Part shown: piece by piece, positions 8,655-18,379 of the stretch
Numbering within the stretch: the stretch's first letter is position 1
Layout: each line of letters begins with the position of its first letter
Assembly (NCBI RefSeq): GCF_001602525.1
Contig: NZ_LSYT01000001.1
Span: 1,116,001-1,180,000, forward strand
DNA from: Flavobacterium chilense
Lineage (GTDB): Bacteria; Bacteroidota; Bacteroidia; Flavobacteriales; Flavobacteriaceae
Length of the DNA: 64,000 nt
Reading direction: 5' to 3'
Translations under genes and position numbers: made by a program
The notes under the pieces: generated by a model
Told to the model about the DNA's origin: nothing
The model's database searches: none
What the model saw: the letters and a program-made list of their open reading frames with translations, nothing else

Positions 8655-11600
8655 TTAAAAATTAATGTTTAAGCCCAATAAATAGGTTCTCGGAATTGGA
8701 TAAAATCCATAGTCAATTCCGCCTCCAATCGGAGCTCCGCTTGAAGCTCCCGGATCAAAGCCTTTGTATTTGGTAAATGTGTATAAATTATTTACTCCTG
8801 TATAAAGTCTTAATTTTGTTATTCCGGCTTTCTGAGATATGTTTGGATTAAGGGTATATCCTAACTGAATATTTTGAATTCTTACATAAGAAGCATCTTC
8901 TACAAAATAATCTGAAAAATTATTGTTTGAAGTAGCGCTTGTTGTTACTCTTGGAACAGTAGTACTTGTTCCTTCGCCAGTCCATCGGTCCAAAACATAA
9001 TCTAAATGATTTACATTAGGGTTTGTTCTTTCATAATTACGAACCATATCGTTTCCTATTGAAGCAAATGTATACATTGCAAAATCCAGGTTCTTGTAGT
9101 TCAATTGTAAGTTAAAGCCCATTGTAGCATCAGGAATTGGATCTCCAATATTGGTTTTATCTTTTGCATCGATTACACCGTCTCCATTAACATCTACAAA
9201 ACGAATATCTCCCGGTGAAGCCGCAGCACCTAATGCTACCTGAGAAGGATGTGCATCAACTTCTGCCTGATTTTGAAAGATACCATCTGTTTTATATCCA
9301 TAAAAATATCCTATTGGCAACTTTTTTTGCCCCGGTAAAGCTTCTTCCATTCTTGCCGGAAATGGCTGTCCTACTCCAAAAGCACCACCTTCGATTACTC
9401 TTGTACCATTGTTTACCTGTAACACTTCATTTTTTATAAATGTTACATTATAACCTAAACTCATGCTAAAACTGTCTGAGAATTTTTCTTTATAATCAAT
9501 AGCAAACTCAACTCCTGAGTTTCTTACTGTTCCGGCATTAATTGTTGGGGAACTTGCTCCGGGAGCACCAGTACCAATAATACCTGAAACAGGAATATTT
9601 GGTATTAATAAATCTTTTCTGGTATCAATAAAATAATCTGCTACTACAGAAACTTTATCATTAAACAGTCTTAAATCGAAACCAACATCAAACTTTTTAG
9701 CTTCTTCCCATTTTAAATCAGGATTTGGAACTTGTCCTGTTGCAGTTCCGTTTGCCAATGCACCATCAAACACATAAGTTGCTTCTCCTGTTAAAGTACC
9801 TAAGTATCCGTAATTTGGAATTTGGTCATTTCCTAAAGTACCATAACTGGCTCTTAATTTTAAAAAGTTAACTGTTTTTGACTGCCCAAAGAAACCTTCA
9901 TCAGAAATTACCCAACCTCCTGTAAAAGAAGGAAAGTAAGCTACTTTGTTTCCTGGTCCAAATTTGGTCGAAGAATCACGACGCAACATAGCCGACAATA
10001 AATATCTGCCTTTGTAATCGTATTGTACGCGTCCAAAATAAGAAAGTCTTCTTTGATCATATACATAAGCACTATTGTTTAAAGCAGATGACAGGCCTTT
10101 TGTCAAAGAAATATCGGCAAAATCCCATGAGTTATTTGGTACATCAAAACCTGTTGCATAAAGTCCGTTACCCCATTCTTTAAAAATGGTAGTACCAACA
10201 GTTCCAACAAGATTATGATTTTCGGCAATTTTAGTGGTATAGGTTCCAAAAAGGTCAAACGAATAGTTATTATCGTTTACTGCACCCTGAGTTACAGAAC
10301 TCCTTACTACGTCAAATACTTTATCACTTGGATTAACCCAGTATAAAATTTGTTTACCAAATACTTTCGATTCACTGTTTGAGGTATTAAAACCTATTGA
10401 ACTTGATAATACGAATCCTTTGAAAATTTTATAATCCAAACCAAAATTTCCGTTCAGTTTTTTATAATTATAGTCGTTATAAGTATTCTCTATTTGTGCT
10501 AACGGATTGATAATCTCGTTTCCTAATGAAGTTGGAATCTTGGTAAAATCACCATTTGCATCACGCACACTATAAATTGCCGGTACATTTAAGGCATTAA
10601 ATAAAACAGAACCTAAACCATTTTCGTTTAATGTTTTTCTGGTAAAATAAGTGTAGATTACATTTGTTTTTACTTTGATTTTATCACTTAAATCAGCGTT
10701 TAAACCTAATCTGGCAGTATTTCTCAAAAAACCTGATTTATCTCCGCCTACAATTCCTTCCTGATCCAAATGTGAACCACTTAAGGCATACGAAATTTTT
10801 TCTGAACCTCCGGAAATAGTTAAATCATTGCTGATAATAGGGGCTTTTTTAAATACTTCATCCTGCCAGTTCGTTCCATTTCCTAAACCGCTTACATTTG
10901 GATAAGGAACTGCATTGCCACCATTTGCATAACTTTCGTTTAGTAAAAGAGCATATTCAGTAGCATTTAGAGTTGGTAGTTTTCTGGATGTTTCCTGAAA
11001 TCCGGTATAACTGTTAAACGAAACTTTTGTTTTTGAGTTCTTTTTACCCATTTTAGTCGTAACCAAAATAATTCCGTTAGCACCAATCGTTCCGTAAATT
11101 GCTGCTTGTGCATCTTTTAAAACAGTAATGGTTTCTATATCATTTGGATTCAACAAACTTAAATCGCCTACATAACCATCAATAATAGCTTGCGGACCAT
11201 TTTCTCCATTGGTAGCAATACCACGAATACGAATATCCAGTTTAGCTCCCGGTGATCCGGATTGCGTAGTAACATTTACACCAGAAACTGTACCTTGTAA
11301 TGCTTGTTCTACTTTTATAGGTTTTAAAATCTCGAGTGTTTTGCTGTCTACTACAGAAACGGCTCCGGTTACTTCTCTTTTCTTTTGGGTTCCGTAACCA
11401 ATAACAACGACCTCATCAAGTGATTTGGCATCGTCGCTCATTTTAACAGTTATTTTGGTTCCTGAAACAACAACTTCCTGCGTTCGGTAACCTATATAAC
11501 TAAAAACAATTATAGTTCCTTTTGGAACTCCTGTTAATTTAAAAGATCCGTCGAAGTCTGTGGTTGTACTTTGTGACGAACTTTTAACTTTTACATTTAC

Positions 11601-11714
11601 GCCCGGCAGTGACAAGCCCGAGCCATCAAGTACTGTTCCGCTTACATCAAAAGATTGCGAAAACGCAAAAGATGTAAACAGCATTAGTACGGTTAGTAAT
11701 AATTTGGATTTCAT
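8655..11714 (-). CDS. susC: SusC/RagA-family TonB-dependent outer-membrane transporter
   Basis: 1019 residues: signal peptide (LLLTVLMLFTSFAFSQ), a carboxypeptidase-regulatory-like domain (about 22-98), the SusC motif SLDEVVVIGYGTQKKREVTG, a plug domain (about 110-225, ending IRGIA ... DAQAAIYG) and a 22-strand barrel ending in YLLGLNINF. It imports oligosaccharides across the outer membrane using TonB energy. It lies directly upstream of susD, and the regulator gene upstream reads in the same direction across a 241-base gap that probably holds the operon promoter. Confidence 0.97.
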   Translation of the reverse strand: MKSKLLLTVLMLFTSFAFSQSFDVSGTVLDGSGLSLPGVNVKVKSSSQSTTTDFDGSFKLTGVPKGTIIVFSYIGYRTQEVVVSGTKITVKMSDDAKSLDEVVVIGYGTQKKREVTGAVSVVDSKTLEILKPIKVEQALQGTVSGVNVTTQSGSPGAKLDIRIRGIATNGENGPQAIIDGYVGDLSLLNPNDIETITVLKDAQAAIYGTIGANGIILVTTKMGKKNSKTKVSFNSYTGFQETSRKLPTLNATEYALLLNESYANGGNAVPYPNVSGLGNGTNWQDEVFKKAPIISNDLTISGGSEKISYALSGSHLDQEGIVGGDKSGFLRNTARLGLNADLSDKIKVKTNVIYTYFTRKTLNENGLGSVLFNALNVPAIYSVRDANGDFTKIPTSLGNEIINPLAQIENTYNDYNYKKLNGNFGLDYKIFKGFVLSSSIGFNTSNSESKVFGKQILYWVNPSDKVFDVVRSSVTQGAVNDNNYSFDLFGTYTTKIAENHNLVGTVGTTIFKEWGNGLYATGFDVPNNSWDFADISLTKGLSSALNNSAYVYDQRRLSYFGRVQYDYKGRYLLSAMLRRDSSTKFGPGNKVAYFPSFTGGWVISDEGFFGQSKTVNFLKLRASYGTLGNDQIPNYGYLGTLTGEATYVFDGALANGTATGQVPNPDLKWEEAKKFDVGFDLRLFNDKVSVVADYFIDTRKDLLIPNIPVSGIIGTGAPGASSPTINAGTVRNSGVEFAIDYKEKFSDSFSMSLGYNVTFIKNEVLQVNNGTRVIEGGAFGVGQPFPARMEEALPGQKKLPIGYFYGYKTDGIFQNQAEVDAHPSQVALGAAASPGDIRFVDVNGDGVIDAKDKTNIGDPIPDATMGFNLQLNYKNLDFAMYTFASIGNDMVRNYERTNPNVNHLDYVLDRWTGEGTSTTVPRVTTSATSNNNFSDYFVEDASYVRIQNIQLGYTLNPNISQKAGITKLRLYTGVNNLYTFTKYKGFDPGASSGAPIGGGIDYGFYPIPRTYLLGLNINF

Positions 11715-11896
11715 AATTAGTTAGTTTTTATTGAAAGATAAATTTATTCGATCCGCTTAGGAAAACGATAAAATTAACCTCAACAAAAAACATACATCAT
11801 AAAAAAAATACCGCTAATTTCAGGATATATCAAAAAACAGCCTTATTTAACTCTTAATCATGAATGTTAATTTCTTTAACATAAACGCTGCAAAAT

Positions 11897-11919
11897 CACA
11901 ACAAATCGTTAATGTTGTG
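11897..11919. promoter_or_regulatory. Candidate operator between regulator and susC
   Basis: CACAACA and TGTTGTG form a 7-bp inverted repeat with a 9-base centre, about 185 bases upstream of the susC start. It is the clearest symmetric element in the regulator-susC gap. Binding by the neighbouring regulator is an inference. Confidence 0.3.
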
Positions 11920-11955
11920 GTAATGTATAGTTTTTTCAGCCTGTTTTTTGATGTA

Positions 11956-14757
11956 CTATACAGCCAGAATGTATTCTACTAAACCGATTTCGTGTTGTAA
12001 ATCCATTTTTTTACGCAAACGATATCTTTTTATTTCTACGCTTCGGACAGAAATATTAAATAACGGAGCAATTTCTTTTGAAGAAAGATTCAGTCTCAGG
12101 TACGCACAAAGTCGTAAATCGTTTGGAGTTAATAACGGATGCAACTGTTTAATTCGTTTTAAGAAATCTTTATCGGCATTATCAAAAGCTTCTTTAAAGA
12201 CATTCCAGGAATCCTCCTCAGTAATATTTTTATTAATCGTACTAATAACTGATTTTATATTATTACTGTCATTTTGAGTTGTCTTTTTTAAATCTTCTTT
12301 TATAAAAGCCAGCAATTCATTCTTACTGTTCAGGCTCATTGTCGAAACGGCTAATTCTCTGTTTTTGTTATCAACATCCTGAGATAATTGCTCATTTCTG
12401 AGTTTCATTAATTGCTGTTCGTTTTCTAATTCTTTAATTTCTAATAAAAGGTTATTCTCTTCAATCAATTTTTCTTTTTGCTTCTGATAAAAATTGCGAT
12501 ACGCTTTATTTATAAAATAAGCCAGAACCAGAATTAAAAGAAAATAGACAAAACAAGCCAGATTGGTGAGATACCACGGTTTTAAAATAACAAAAGTATA
12601 AGTTGCTGTATTTTGTAAAATCGTATTGGCATATTTTGCCCTTACTCTAAATGTATATTTTCCGGGTGATAAATTTTTAAAGTTTACGGTTGCTTTTGTG
12701 CTCCACTCGCTCCATTCGTTCTGAAAACCTTCTAATAAATACTGGTATTCTGAATTGATGTATTTGTTATATTCGGGAACAGTATAATTTAAAGTAATAT
12801 TATTTTCGTTTGAATGAAAGCTGCCTTCGCTCTGAATAGCTACATTTTTTAGAATCTCATTTTGCCTGTTGACCGTAATATCGGTTATAAGAACTGAATA
12901 GTTTTTAAAACTCAAATCATCAATATTCAAAGTATAATAACCATCTGTAGTCCCTATTAAATATGTTGACTTTGAAATCTGGGTAATATTTTCATATCCC
13001 AGCATCGAATTGGTTAACGATGACGGAATCGGGATTACATTTTGCTTTAACTGATTGCTGAGTTTACTGGCAGAGAAATAATGAATATAATTTTTAGAAA
13101 ACAACCAGATTTTGTTCGAATTATCTACAATTAATTTACCTGATGTATATTCGTCTTTTTCAAAAATAGAGCTTAATAAATTATCTTTTTCGAACAGTTT
13201 CGTATTTTGATTCAATTTAAAAATTCCGCCTTTGTAAGCATAATAAATGGCATTGTTAAACTTCACCAAACTGGCATTTTTTCCTTTCTGAGGCGATTTA
13301 TAGGTATAAAAACCATTTGTTCCCGAGAGTGTTTTATCGATCTTTAGTCTAAATATTCCTTTGTATTCATGACTTACATATACATCAAGGTCTTTTGTGA
13401 TTTCAAAATAACGGGAAGAATAATCAAAACCCTTTATTTTATTTTTGAAAACCCACTGATTGTTGACTTTTTCAAGAACCGAAATTCCGTAATAATTTCC
13501 CTGAAGCAATTGATATTTTGAATTCGGAACTGCTTCAAACTTCCAGGTTCCGGAAGATGAAAAGATACTTTTAGCCGAATCATTGTTAACGATAAAAGTT
13601 CCGGAATCATGTCCGCAAAACAGCGTATTGTCATAAACAAAAAGCGACCAGACCTGCCCTTTTGTTCCGTTGATGAATTTAAACTCTGTATTGCTCTGAA
13701 CCGGTTTGCAAAATAAGCCCTGATTTGTTCCTATATACAACAAACCATTAAAAGTAGCTGATGCATATACTGTTCCTAAAACTCCTGTATCATCTGTAAA
13801 ACTGTGTACCGGTGACTGAATATTGATACAATTAATCCCGTTATCCAATCCTGCCCATAAATTCTGATCCTTATCTTCAAAAAGCGACAATACTGTATTA
13901 TTACTTAAACCTTTACTTTGCGAAATATGGTATTTTAATTTTCCTGTACTTGATAGAATATAAATTCCGCTTGAAACCGTTCCCAAAGCAAAACTGCCGT
14001 CCTGAAGCAACTGACTGCTGTAAACAAAATTTGATTTTAGTGCCGCATCAACATCTGTTGAAAAACGGGTTAAAGTATTTCCTTCTAATTTGTAAATACC
14101 ATCCAGTTGTGTCTGGATCATCAAACCATTTTCTGATGTGAATACATTCACGATAATATACTTTTTAAGAATCGGGTCGTCTGAAACCAGTTTCTCCTTT
14201 CCGCTTTCAATCTCAAAAAGTCCTTCTTTTAAAGTCTGGAAATAAATGGCATTTTTATGTGCAAAAGATTTAACCACTCCGTTTTTAGGTGCAATGATTT
14301 TAAATTTGCCCGTTTTGGTATCGTAAATATAAATCCGGTTTAACGACTGAAACAAAATCCAGTGATCGTATTGCAGAATATTCCAGAATTGCTCGTCGTC
14401 TAAAATCTTATTTTTGATTGTATCACTCAGCGACGTATATTTTAATTTCCCGTTGGTTTGTCTTGTCCAATACCCAAAATTCATATAACACCCCGTAAAA
14501 ACCTTATTACCAATTACTTTTACAGAACGAATAATGGTTTCATCCGGTGTAGGATATAACTGCCAATTTGTGCCGTTGTATTCTAAAAGTCCGTCATTGT
14601 TGGCAAAATATAAAAAGTTTTGATTGTCCTGAGCAATCATCCAGCTCTGGTTTCCCGCGCCATAAACTGCAGATGAATACTTGATAATTGGCGGAAACTC
14701 CTGTGAAAACAAGAGAAAACCCATCAAAAATAACAGTAGAGAAAATTTAGTTTTCAA
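11956..14757 (-). CDS. Membrane-spanning Y_Y_Y / LuxR-type HTH regulator
   Basis: 933 residues: signal peptide (SLLLFLMGFLLFSQ), a beta-propeller region of Reg_prop-like repeats (about 25-640; for example LSLFEDKDQNLWAGLDNGIN), a Y_Y_Y domain (about 650-725; YQYLLEGFQNEWSEWS), one membrane helix (about 735-757), a cytoplasmic coiled coil (about 760-830) and a C-terminal LuxR-type helix-turn-helix (about 870-930; LTPNDLRLCAYLRLNLSSK). No histidine kinase or receiver domain is present, unlike classic hybrid two-component systems. It probably senses a glucan fragment in the periplasm and acts directly on DNA. Location next to susC makes it the likely locus regulator. Confidence 0.88.
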   Translation of the reverse strand: MKTKFSLLLFLMGFLLFSQEFPPIIKYSSAVYGAGNQSWMIAQDNQNFLYFANNDGLLEYNGTNWQLYPTPDETIIRSVKVIGNKVFTGCYMNFGYWTRQTNGKLKYTSLSDTIKNKILDDEQFWNILQYDHWILFQSLNRIYIYDTKTGKFKIIAPKNGVVKSFAHKNAIYFQTLKEGLFEIESGKEKLVSDDPILKKYIIVNVFTSENGLMIQTQLDGIYKLEGNTLTRFSTDVDAALKSNFVYSSQLLQDGSFALGTVSSGIYILSSTGKLKYHISQSKGLSNNTVLSLFEDKDQNLWAGLDNGINCINIQSPVHSFTDDTGVLGTVYASATFNGLLYIGTNQGLFCKPVQSNTEFKFINGTKGQVWSLFVYDNTLFCGHDSGTFIVNNDSAKSIFSSSGTWKFEAVPNSKYQLLQGNYYGISVLEKVNNQWVFKNKIKGFDYSSRYFEITKDLDVYVSHEYKGIFRLKIDKTLSGTNGFYTYKSPQKGKNASLVKFNNAIYYAYKGGIFKLNQNTKLFEKDNLLSSIFEKDEYTSGKLIVDNSNKIWLFSKNYIHYFSASKLSNQLKQNVIPIPSSLTNSMLGYENITQISKSTYLIGTTDGYYTLNIDDLSFKNYSVLITDITVNRQNEILKNVAIQSEGSFHSNENNITLNYTVPEYNKYINSEYQYLLEGFQNEWSEWSTKATVNFKNLSPGKYTFRVRAKYANTILQNTATYTFVILKPWYLTNLACFVYFLLILVLAYFINKAYRNFYQKQKEKLIEENNLLLEIKELENEQQLMKLRNEQLSQDVDNKNRELAVSTMSLNSKNELLAFIKEDLKKTTQNDSNNIKSVISTINKNITEEDSWNVFKEAFDNADKDFLKRIKQLHPLLTPNDLRLCAYLRLNLSSKEIAPLFNISVRSVEIKRYRLRKKMDLQHEIGLVEYILAV

Positions 14758-14927
14758 ATTTGGTTAAGGTATTAATTTGGTGGAAAAACAGTTCTAAAAT
14801 AGCTTATTTTGTGTTGAAAGCACAAGTTTTTAATAAAAAAAATATTGATGCCAAAAAGAAATCCATAGCATGTAATTCTGTTAGAATTTGGAACAATCTC
14901 ATTAACAAAACTCCAGTCAAAATTGAT

Positions 14928-14935
14928 TACTTTTG
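14928..14935 (+). promoter_or_regulatory. Flavobacterial -7 box ahead of uvrA
   Basis: TACTTTTG fits TAnnTTTG. The expected transcript start is just before the ATG at 14954, which argues against a TTG start at 14933 that would lie inside the box. No good -33 TTG at standard spacing was found. Confidence 0.5.
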
Positions 14936-14953
14936 TACAAATTGACTTTTTTT

Positions 14954-17749
14954 ATGCAAATTGATCTTTCGACACTCGACCCAAAACATAATATTATAAT
15001 TAAAGGAGCGCAGGTACATAATTTAAAAAATGTAGATGTTGCTATTCCAAGAAATAAACTGGTAGTAATTACAGGTCTTTCAGGATCAGGTAAATCCAGT
15101 TTGGCGTTTGATACTTTATATGCCGAAGGACAACGTCGCTATGTAGAAAGTTTATCATCCTACGCACGTCAGTTTTTGGGACGTTTGGACAAACCAAAAG
15201 TAGAATACATTAAAGGTATTGCGCCGGCAATTGCGATTGAGCAAAAGGTGAATACTACCAATGCACGTTCGACTGTTGGAACTTCTACAGAAATCTACGA
15301 TTATATCAAACTTTTATTTGCCCGAATTGGAAGAACTTATTCTCCAATTTCAGGACAAGAGGTTAAAAAAAATACAGTTACCGATGTCGTTTCTGATGTA
15401 AAATCATTAGAAATCGACAGCAAATGGCTCCTTCTTGCTCCTATTCATCTGGAAGAAGGCAGACAACTCGAAGACAAGCTTAAAGTGCTTTTGCAACAAG
15501 GTTTTGCCCGTATTCTGGTAAATAACGAAATGGTTCGTCTGGATGATTTTACATCATCTGATCTTCATCAATTAGACAATAAAGATATTTTACTGATAAT
15601 TGACCGTATCGTGGTTAAAGATGAAGAAGAATTCTACAATCGTCTTGCTGATGCTGTGCAAACTGCTTTTTTTGAAGGAAAAGGAATTTGTTATTTACAG
15701 GAATTAAACGGCGAAAAGAGGTTTTCATATTCAAATAATTTTGAGCTGGATGGCATTACTTTTTTAGAACCCAATGTTCATTTATTCAGCTTTAATAATC
15801 CTTACGGAGCTTGTCCGGTTTGCGAAGGTTACGGAAACATTATTGGTATTGATGCTGATTTGGTTGTTCCTAATACTTCTTTATCTGTCTTTGAAAGTGC
15901 AATTTATCCGTGGAGAGGCGAAAGTATGAGCTGGTACAAGGACGAACTGGTTAAACATGCTTATAAATTTGATTTTCCTATTCATAAGCCATTTTTTGAA
16001 CTTTCGGATGAGCAAAAAGATTTAATCTGGAAAGGAAATCAGTATTTTCAAGGACTAAATGACTTCTTTAAAGAGTTAGAAGAAAAAAATTATAAGATTC
16101 AAAATCGTGTGATGTTATCACGTTATCGCGGAAAAACGAAATGTCACGCCTGCCGTGGGAAACGTTTACGCGAAGAGGCTTCATATGTAAAAATAAATGG
16201 CAAAACAGTTTCTGATTTAGTCGATTTACCAATTAAACATTTAGTTACATTTTTCAAAAACATTGATTTGAATGTTTATGAACAGCAAATTGCCAAACGT
16301 TTGATGATCGAAATCAACAATCGTTTATCCTTTTTGACAGAAGTTGGTTTGGATTACCTGACTTTAAACAGAAATTCGGCAACACTTTCCGGAGGAGAAT
16401 CGCAACGTATAAACCTTGCCACTTCATTAGGAAGCAGTTTGGTGGGTTCTATGTATATTCTGGATGAACCAAGTATTGGTTTACACCCAAAAGATTCTGA
16501 GCGATTGATTAAGGTTTTACTTTCGTTGCGTGATTTAGGAAATACGGTTATTGTAGTAGAACACGACGAAGATATTATGAAAGCCGCCGATATGATTATT
16601 GATATTGGTCCTGAAGCCGGAACTTTTGGAGGAAAATTAGTGGCTCAGGGAACGTATGATGAGATCTTAAAATCAGACTCTTTAACAGCGCAATATCTGA
16701 ATGGCGATTTAGAAATTTCAGTTCCTAAAAAAAGACGAAAATTCAAAAATCATATCGATATTATCGGAGCCAGAGAAAATAACCTGAAGAATATTAATGT
16801 TACCTTTCCTCTTGATGTTTTAACCGTTATTACAGGAGTTTCAGGAAGTGGAAAAAGTACTTTGATTAAAAAGATATTATTTCCGGCTATGCAGAAAAAA
16901 CTGGATAATGCTGCCGAAAAAGCAGGTCAGTTTAGCGATATTAAAGGTTCTTTTTCACAAATTAAACATATTGAATATGTTGATCAAAACCCAATTGGGA
17001 GAAGTTCAAGATCGAATCCTGTTACCTACATAAAAGCATACGATGATATTCGTGATTTGTATGCCAAAGAAAAACTATCTAAAATAAGAGGTTATCAGGC
17101 TAAACATTTTTCTTTTAACGTAGATGGCGGACGATGCGAAACCTGTAAAGGAGAAGGTTCTATTAATGTCGAGATGGTCTTTATGGCCGATGTTTCGCTG
17201 CCATGTGAAACCTGTGGTGGAAAACGATTTAAAAAAGAAATATTAGAGATTAATTTTGACGATAAAAACATCAACGATATTCTAACCATGACTATTGATG
17301 ATGCAATTGCCTTTTTTGATAAAAACAAACAGACTAAAATCACTCAGAAACTACAGCCACTTCAGGACGTAGGTTTAGGATATGTTCAGTTAGGACAATC
17401 TTCTTCTACTCTTTCCGGTGGTGAAGCGCAACGTATCAAGCTGGCTTCGTTTTTAGTAAAAGGAGCGACAAAAGACAAAGCTTTGTTTGTTTTTGATGAG
17501 CCTACAACAGGTTTACATTTTCATGATATCAAAAAATTGATGGCTTCGTTTGATGCTTTAATCGAAAAAGGACATTCGATAATTGTTATTGAGCATAATC
17601 TTGATTTGATAAAATGTGCCGACTGGATTATCGATCTGGGACCTGAAGGCGGTGAAAACGGAGGACATTTACTAGCCGCAGGAACTCCTGAAGATATTGT
17701 AAAAGTAAAAGAATCCGTAACCGGAATCTATTTAAAAGATAAACTATAG
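14954..17749 (+). CDS. uvrA: UvrABC excision nuclease subunit A
   Basis: 931 residues from the ATG at 14954; an in-frame TTG at 14933 is less likely because it overlaps a promoter box. Two ABC ATPase modules: Walker A GLSGSGKSSLAFD near residue 44 and GVSGSGKSTLIKK near 635; signatures LSGGESQRINLA and LSGGEAQRIKLA. Zinc-finger cysteine pairs are visible (CPVCEGYG; CHACRGKR, CETCKGEG and CETCGGKR). UvrA recognises bulky DNA lesions and loads UvrB for nucleotide excision repair. It stands alone, divergent from the glucan regulator. Confidence 0.98.
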   Translation: MQIDLSTLDPKHNIIIKGAQVHNLKNVDVAIPRNKLVVITGLSGSGKSSLAFDTLYAEGQRRYVESLSSYARQFLGRLDKPKVEYIKGIAPAIAIEQKVNTTNARSTVGTSTEIYDYIKLLFARIGRTYSPISGQEVKKNTVTDVVSDVKSLEIDSKWLLLAPIHLEEGRQLEDKLKVLLQQGFARILVNNEMVRLDDFTSSDLHQLDNKDILLIIDRIVVKDEEEFYNRLADAVQTAFFEGKGICYLQELNGEKRFSYSNNFELDGITFLEPNVHLFSFNNPYGACPVCEGYGNIIGIDADLVVPNTSLSVFESAIYPWRGESMSWYKDELVKHAYKFDFPIHKPFFELSDEQKDLIWKGNQYFQGLNDFFKELEEKNYKIQNRVMLSRYRGKTKCHACRGKRLREEASYVKINGKTVSDLVDLPIKHLVTFFKNIDLNVYEQQIAKRLMIEINNRLSFLTEVGLDYLTLNRNSATLSGGESQRINLATSLGSSLVGSMYILDEPSIGLHPKDSERLIKVLLSLRDLGNTVIVVEHDEDIMKAADMIIDIGPEAGTFGGKLVAQGTYDEILKSDSLTAQYLNGDLEISVPKKRRKFKNHIDIIGARENNLKNINVTFPLDVLTVITGVSGSGKSTLIKKILFPAMQKKLDNAAEKAGQFSDIKGSFSQIKHIEYVDQNPIGRSSRSNPVTYIKAYDDIRDLYAKEKLSKIRGYQAKHFSFNVDGGRCETCKGEGSINVEMVFMADVSLPCETCGGKRFKKEILEINFDDKNINDILTMTIDDAIAFFDKNKQTKITQKLQPLQDVGLGYVQLGQSSSTLSGGEAQRIKLASFLVKGATKDKALFVFDEPTTGLHFHDIKKLMASFDALIEKGHSIIVIEHNLDLIKCADWIIDLGPEGGENGGHLLAAGTPEDIVKVKESVTGIYLKDKL

Positions 17750-17776
17750 AGAAGAAACTAAGTTTCTAAGTTTCAT

Positions 17777-17822
17777 AAAAAAAGCCATAAATTAAATTGT
17801 TTTTAATTTATGGCTTTTGTGT
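17777..17822. terminator. Bidirectional terminator between convergent genes
   Basis: A perfect 16-bp stem (17781-17796 with 17802-17817) with A-rich and T-rich flanks serves uvrA on the plus strand and the small membrane protein on the minus strand. Confidence 0.85.
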
Positions 17823-17838
17823 TTTAAAATTAAACTGT

Positions 17839-18138
17839 TTAAGCAACTAAACATCTTTCTTCAAAAGGATAACCATCTTCATCGATGGCTACTATTACTT
17901 TTTTTTGCTTTGAAGCCTCGATCGTCAAATAAAGCCATGCAAATGACCATAATCCTAAAGTCAGGCAAAAAATGATAAAGTTTAAACCATGATTGACTAC
18001 TTTTCCACCTTTTGAAAGAACAGCAAAAAGTAATTCATCATTTCGTTCTTCTAATGTAAATCCATTATTAACTTTATTCGATATCATATTAGAAAATACC
18101 TGCACACTTTGTTCCTGACTGAGTTGATTGTTTTTCAT
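17839..18138 (-). CDS. Small hypothetical membrane protein
   Basis: 99 residues from the ATG at 18138 (MKNNQLSQEQ); the frame stays open for 31 more codons upstream, but that stretch has unusual composition. A polar N-terminal half (residues 1-55) is followed by one or two hydrophobic segments (LNFIIFCLTLGLWSFAWLYLTI, about 60-82) and a short tail ending GYPFEERCLVA. I do not recognise a family. It faces uvrA with a shared terminator and is not obviously in an operon. Confidence 0.7.
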   Translation of the reverse strand: MKNNQLSQEQSVQVFSNMISNKVNNGFTLEERNDELLFAVLSKGGKVVNHGLNFIIFCLTLGLWSFAWLYLTIEASKQKKVIVAIDEDGYPFEERCLVA

Positions 18139-18379
18139 AATTAATGATCTAAAATTAATCCAAATAGTACTACACTTCCATTTCATCTTACATTTTTTTG
18201 CAAAATTATTTAAAGTAAAAAAATACCGCAATACCCACTTTTGGTGATTTTTGTATTGTCAATATTTTATCAATCCCGAAGCTTGGAGCTTATTTCTGAC
18301 ATAAATTTAATTTTTATAAATCAGATTACAAAATAAGCAGCTGTTAAAATTTTAAGAGGAAGTAAAGATTATCAAGACT

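Noticed and set aside
14760..14953. Small ORF and a TTG start upstream of uvrA
   Set aside because: It overlaps the uvrA promoter box; the ATG at 14954 gives the normal UvrA start.
12000..17400. Several antisense ORFs within the regulator and uvrA genes
   Set aside because: They are shadows of long conserved genes on the other strand.
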